Positions 62,109 through 64,000 of a stretch of DNA of 64,000 bases are shown in pieces. The stretch spans positions 10,602,242-10,666,241 of the forward strand of contig RPFO01000080.1 in the NCBI GenBank assembly GCA_009746045.1. The letters run 5' to 3'. Position 1 is the first letter of the stretch. Every line of letters starts with the position of its first letter. Source of the stretch: Mesostigma viride. Its lineage: Eukaryota > Streptophyta > Mesostigmatophyceae > Mesostigmatales > Mesostigmataceae. The position numbers were made by a program, and so were the translations under genes. Below the pieces are notes generated by a model. That model saw nothing but the letters and a program-made list of their open reading frames with translations, was not told the DNA's origin and made no database searches.

Positions 62109-64000
62109 ATGTCGAACATACCGATTAGCACGGTGTCGGCACTGACCTCCCGGCCCATGTCGGCCGCTCTCTTCGAGTGCGCAATCTGCAGGGAGTTCCT
62201 GTACAAACCCTGCATCATCCCCGCATGCGGCCACTGCTTCTGCTTCTGGTGCGCGCACAAGTCGATGAACCCGCTGCAGCAGTCCTCGTGCCCGCTCTGC
62301 CGCGCCTGTTACCGTTACTTCCCCCGCGTGTGCGAGAGCCTGCACGTCTTCCTCGCGTCCGCCTTCCCGCGGGCGTTCGAGCGGCGCGAGGCCGAGACGA
62401 AAGCCGAGGAGCGGGAGTCGGGCTATTTCAGCCCGGACGTGCACGTGCCGCGGCGCCTGGAGCAAGCCAACCCCGGAGGGGCAGCTTCAGCAGAGAACCG
62501 CGACCGTGTTGCGACAGCAGAGAGACGCAACACAGAGGGCGCGACGGCAGGGAAGCCCATGGACGGGGCTGGGGGAGGGCAGGATCCGGCCGGGGGGGGC
62601 GCTGATGCGGCTGACGCGGACGACGACGTGTCGTCGGAGTGCTACGTGCCCCGCGATGCCGATGCGGCCGCGTTCGCATGCGTGCTGTGTGGCGGCTGGG
62701 CGATGCCACCTGGCGTGCTCCACTGCGGCCACGTGGCGTGCGTTCCCTGCGCGCACGCCGACAGTGCCACCATCGCATCGACCTTACCAGCCCCTACTCC
62801 CTACCTGACCCTTGCCCCTCGCTCCCCTGCCGCGCCCTCCCCTAACCCGTCCCTCCACAAGGCCCTCCCCCAACCAGGGGGCGGCAATAGCAGAAGCCCC
62901 TCTCGTCCGAATTCCCAGGCGCGGCGTGCCGGGGCCAACACGTCGGCAAACAGCTGGCATCTCGCATCACTCTCGTCCCCCGCGCCATCCTCCCCCCAGA
63001 CGGCTCACCCCGCGCCCCCGGGATCGAGCGACCTGTTTATAGCCGGCTCGCATGGCCGGCAGGCTGCCCGCCCGCACGCGTGCATGATGTCTAATTTTAG
63101 CTTTGGCGACGAGCGGGCTGTGAACGAGCACGTCAAGGAGTGCCGTATGCTGGCATCGGTCATGTCGACCCATTTCACGTGGCCACCGCCCGCGGCGGCC
63201 CACCCACTCCGGGGGATGGTTCTTCATCCACCAGATACTGCATCTACCCCTGGCCATGCCGCGGGGTCCACCGTGGCAGGTCAAGCATCTACCCCTGGTG
63301 CATGTAACCGTTCTATGGCCATGCCATGCGGGTGCCCGGCTCACTCAACGAGTGGGCACGCCGGGGGGTCTACCCCTGCTGCTGGGTCTACCCCAGTCAC
63401 CCCCCCCGCCGGCTACCCGCGAGGCGCCGTGACGGGAGCTGGGGCTCGTTTGGGTGTGGAGGGTGCGGTGCTGGTCCACCAGGGTGGCAGGGGAGGGCTG
63501 TTTGCCAGCCAGGGGTCGAGGGACGCGCTGCTGCCTCCCGGGGAGGTGTGTCTTGGTGCGGGGAGATCCAACAATCGCCTGCATGATAATCCTGTGGAGC
63601 TCCAGCATTATCCGGTGGAACGCCAGCATAATCAGGATGGGCAACCCCTAGAAGTAAGGAATGTCCGCGCTGGTCCCGCCACCCATGATGCTGGCGAACG
63701 TGGTGGGGGGCCGGTCAGTGTTTGGGCGGGCCCAGGCGCACCCAGGGACGCGAATGGGGTGGGGGTCACCGAGCCAGGGGTGGGGGTGGGGGTGGGGGTG
63801 GGGGTGGGGGTGGGGGTGGGGGTGGGGGTGGGGTTGGGGGTGGGGGTGGCAGGTAGGGGGGATGGTAGGGGTGGCACAGAGAGGGGCGGTAGGCCGGTCG
63901 TACCACCGTGCTGCCGGGGTGGTGATGGCGTTGCGGGTGATGCTGGCGACTGTCGGCCGTCACCATGGCCCTCCCAGCAGCGAGGAGAGCCGGGGGGGGT
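62109..64000 (+). CDS. PRT1: PRT1-like E3 ubiquitin ligase (N-degron pathway), partial at window end
   Basis: A frame from ATG 62109 stays open to the last base (about 630 codons). RING 1 is complete: C24-x2-C27, C40-x-H42-x2-C45-x2-C48, C61-x2-C64, with 'FLYKPC', 'ACGHCFCFWCAHKSMN' and 'CPLCRACYRYFPRVCESLH'. The spacing and the words Y-K-P, F/C-W-C-x-H-K-S-M-N and F-P-x-V-C-x-x-L-H are what I remember for plant PRT1, the E3 that recognises aromatic N-terminal degrons. Then 'ERESGYFSPDVHVP', also PRT1-like, and a second RING start (C191-x2-C194, C206-x-H208-x2-C211-x2-C214) without an obvious last C-x2-C pair. The rest is low-complexity Pro/Ser/Gly sequence, including a V-G dipeptide run coded by (GGGGTG)n at 63776-63845. 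No stop appears, but 'GAA|GTAAGG' at 63653 could be a splice donor, so the 3' part may be intron. Confidence 0.75.
   Translation, partial: MSNIPISTVSALTSRPMSAALFECAICREFLYKPCIIPACGHCFCFWCAHKSMNPLQQSSCPLCRACYRYFPRVCESLHVFLASAFPRAFERREAETKAEERESGYFSPDVHVPRRLEQANPGGAASAENRDRVATAERRNTEGATAGKPMDGAGGGQDPAGGGADAADADDDVSSECYVPRDADAAAFACVLCGGWAMPPGVLHCGHVACVPCAHADSATIASTLPAPTPYLTLAPRSPAAPSPNPSLHKALPQPGGGNSRSPSRPNSQARRAGANTSANSWHLASLSSPAPSSPQTAHPAPPGSSDLFIAGSHGRQAARPHACMMSNFSFGDERAVNEHVKECRMLASVMSTHFTWPPPAAAHPLRGMVLHPPDTASTPGHAAGSTVAGQASTPGACNRSMAMPCGCPAHSTSGHAGGSTPAAGSTPVTPPAGYPRGAVTGAGARLGVEGAVLVHQGGRGGLFASQGSRDALLPPGEVCLGAGRSNNRLHDNPVELQHYPVERQHNQDGQPLEVRNVRAGPATHDAGERGGGPVSVWAGPGAPRDANGVGVTEPGVGVGVGVGVGVGVGVGVGLGVGVAGRGDGRGGTERGGRPVVPPCCRGGDGVAGDAGDCRPSPWPSQQRGEPGG
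63776..63850 (+). repeat. (GGGGTG)n hexanucleotide repeat
   Basis: About 12 units, one variant (GGGGTT). Reads as V-G repeats in the PRT1-like frame or lies in an intron of that gene. Confidence 0.95.

Overview
The window looks like nuclear DNA of a green plant-lineage eukaryote, most likely a unicellular green alga. The genes are cut into many short, GC-rich exons with GT-AG introns, and the proteins include a CGL160-like ATP-synthase assembly factor (a green-lineage family), a PRT1-like N-degron E3 ligase and a PNPase with an organelle presequence. I cannot name the species from sequence alone. A prasinophyte or other repeat-rich chlorophyte is a guess.

Layout. 1-2660: nothing recognised, then a decayed LINE-like ORF1 and its 3' tail (+). 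5371-7743 (-): a small RING-finger protein with a possible N-myristoylation start. 8898-27500 (+): a PNPase of 14 exons and about 940 residues with a mitochondrial-type presequence. 27501-28990: intergenic DNA with a second fragment of the dispersed element (-). 28991-38449 (-): a CGL160-like membrane protein of 9 exons and 347 residues. 38450-39084: a 635-bp divergent promoter interval. 39085-51587 (+): 12 phase-compatible exons that read as one 714-residue HAD phosphatase-methyltransferase fusion, with a 1.03-kb terminal-inverted-repeat transposon in one intron. 53964-58277 (-): a CID/RPR-domain RNA polymerase II regulator of 3 exons and 523 residues. 58278-62108: intergenic, with a 141-bp hairpin palindrome. 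62109-64000 (+): a PRT1-like double-RING protein, cut by the window end.

The genes do not form a pathway. What unites the window is intron structure. Almost every intron is packed with minisatellites and polypurine/polypyrimidine tracts. Above all, it holds decayed partial copies of the neighbouring exon's edge, each copy carrying its own splice acceptor or donor. These edge copies occur in at least four genes, on both strands, and range from near-perfect tandem arrays (73, 78 and 97 bp periods) to barely recognisable relics. I read this as repeated local duplication of exon-intron junctions, which lengthens introns and leaves arrays of decoy splice sites. This is the most unusual signal here.

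Exon joins were deduced by hand from splice motifs, reading phase and family knowledge. No alignment or transcript data were available.
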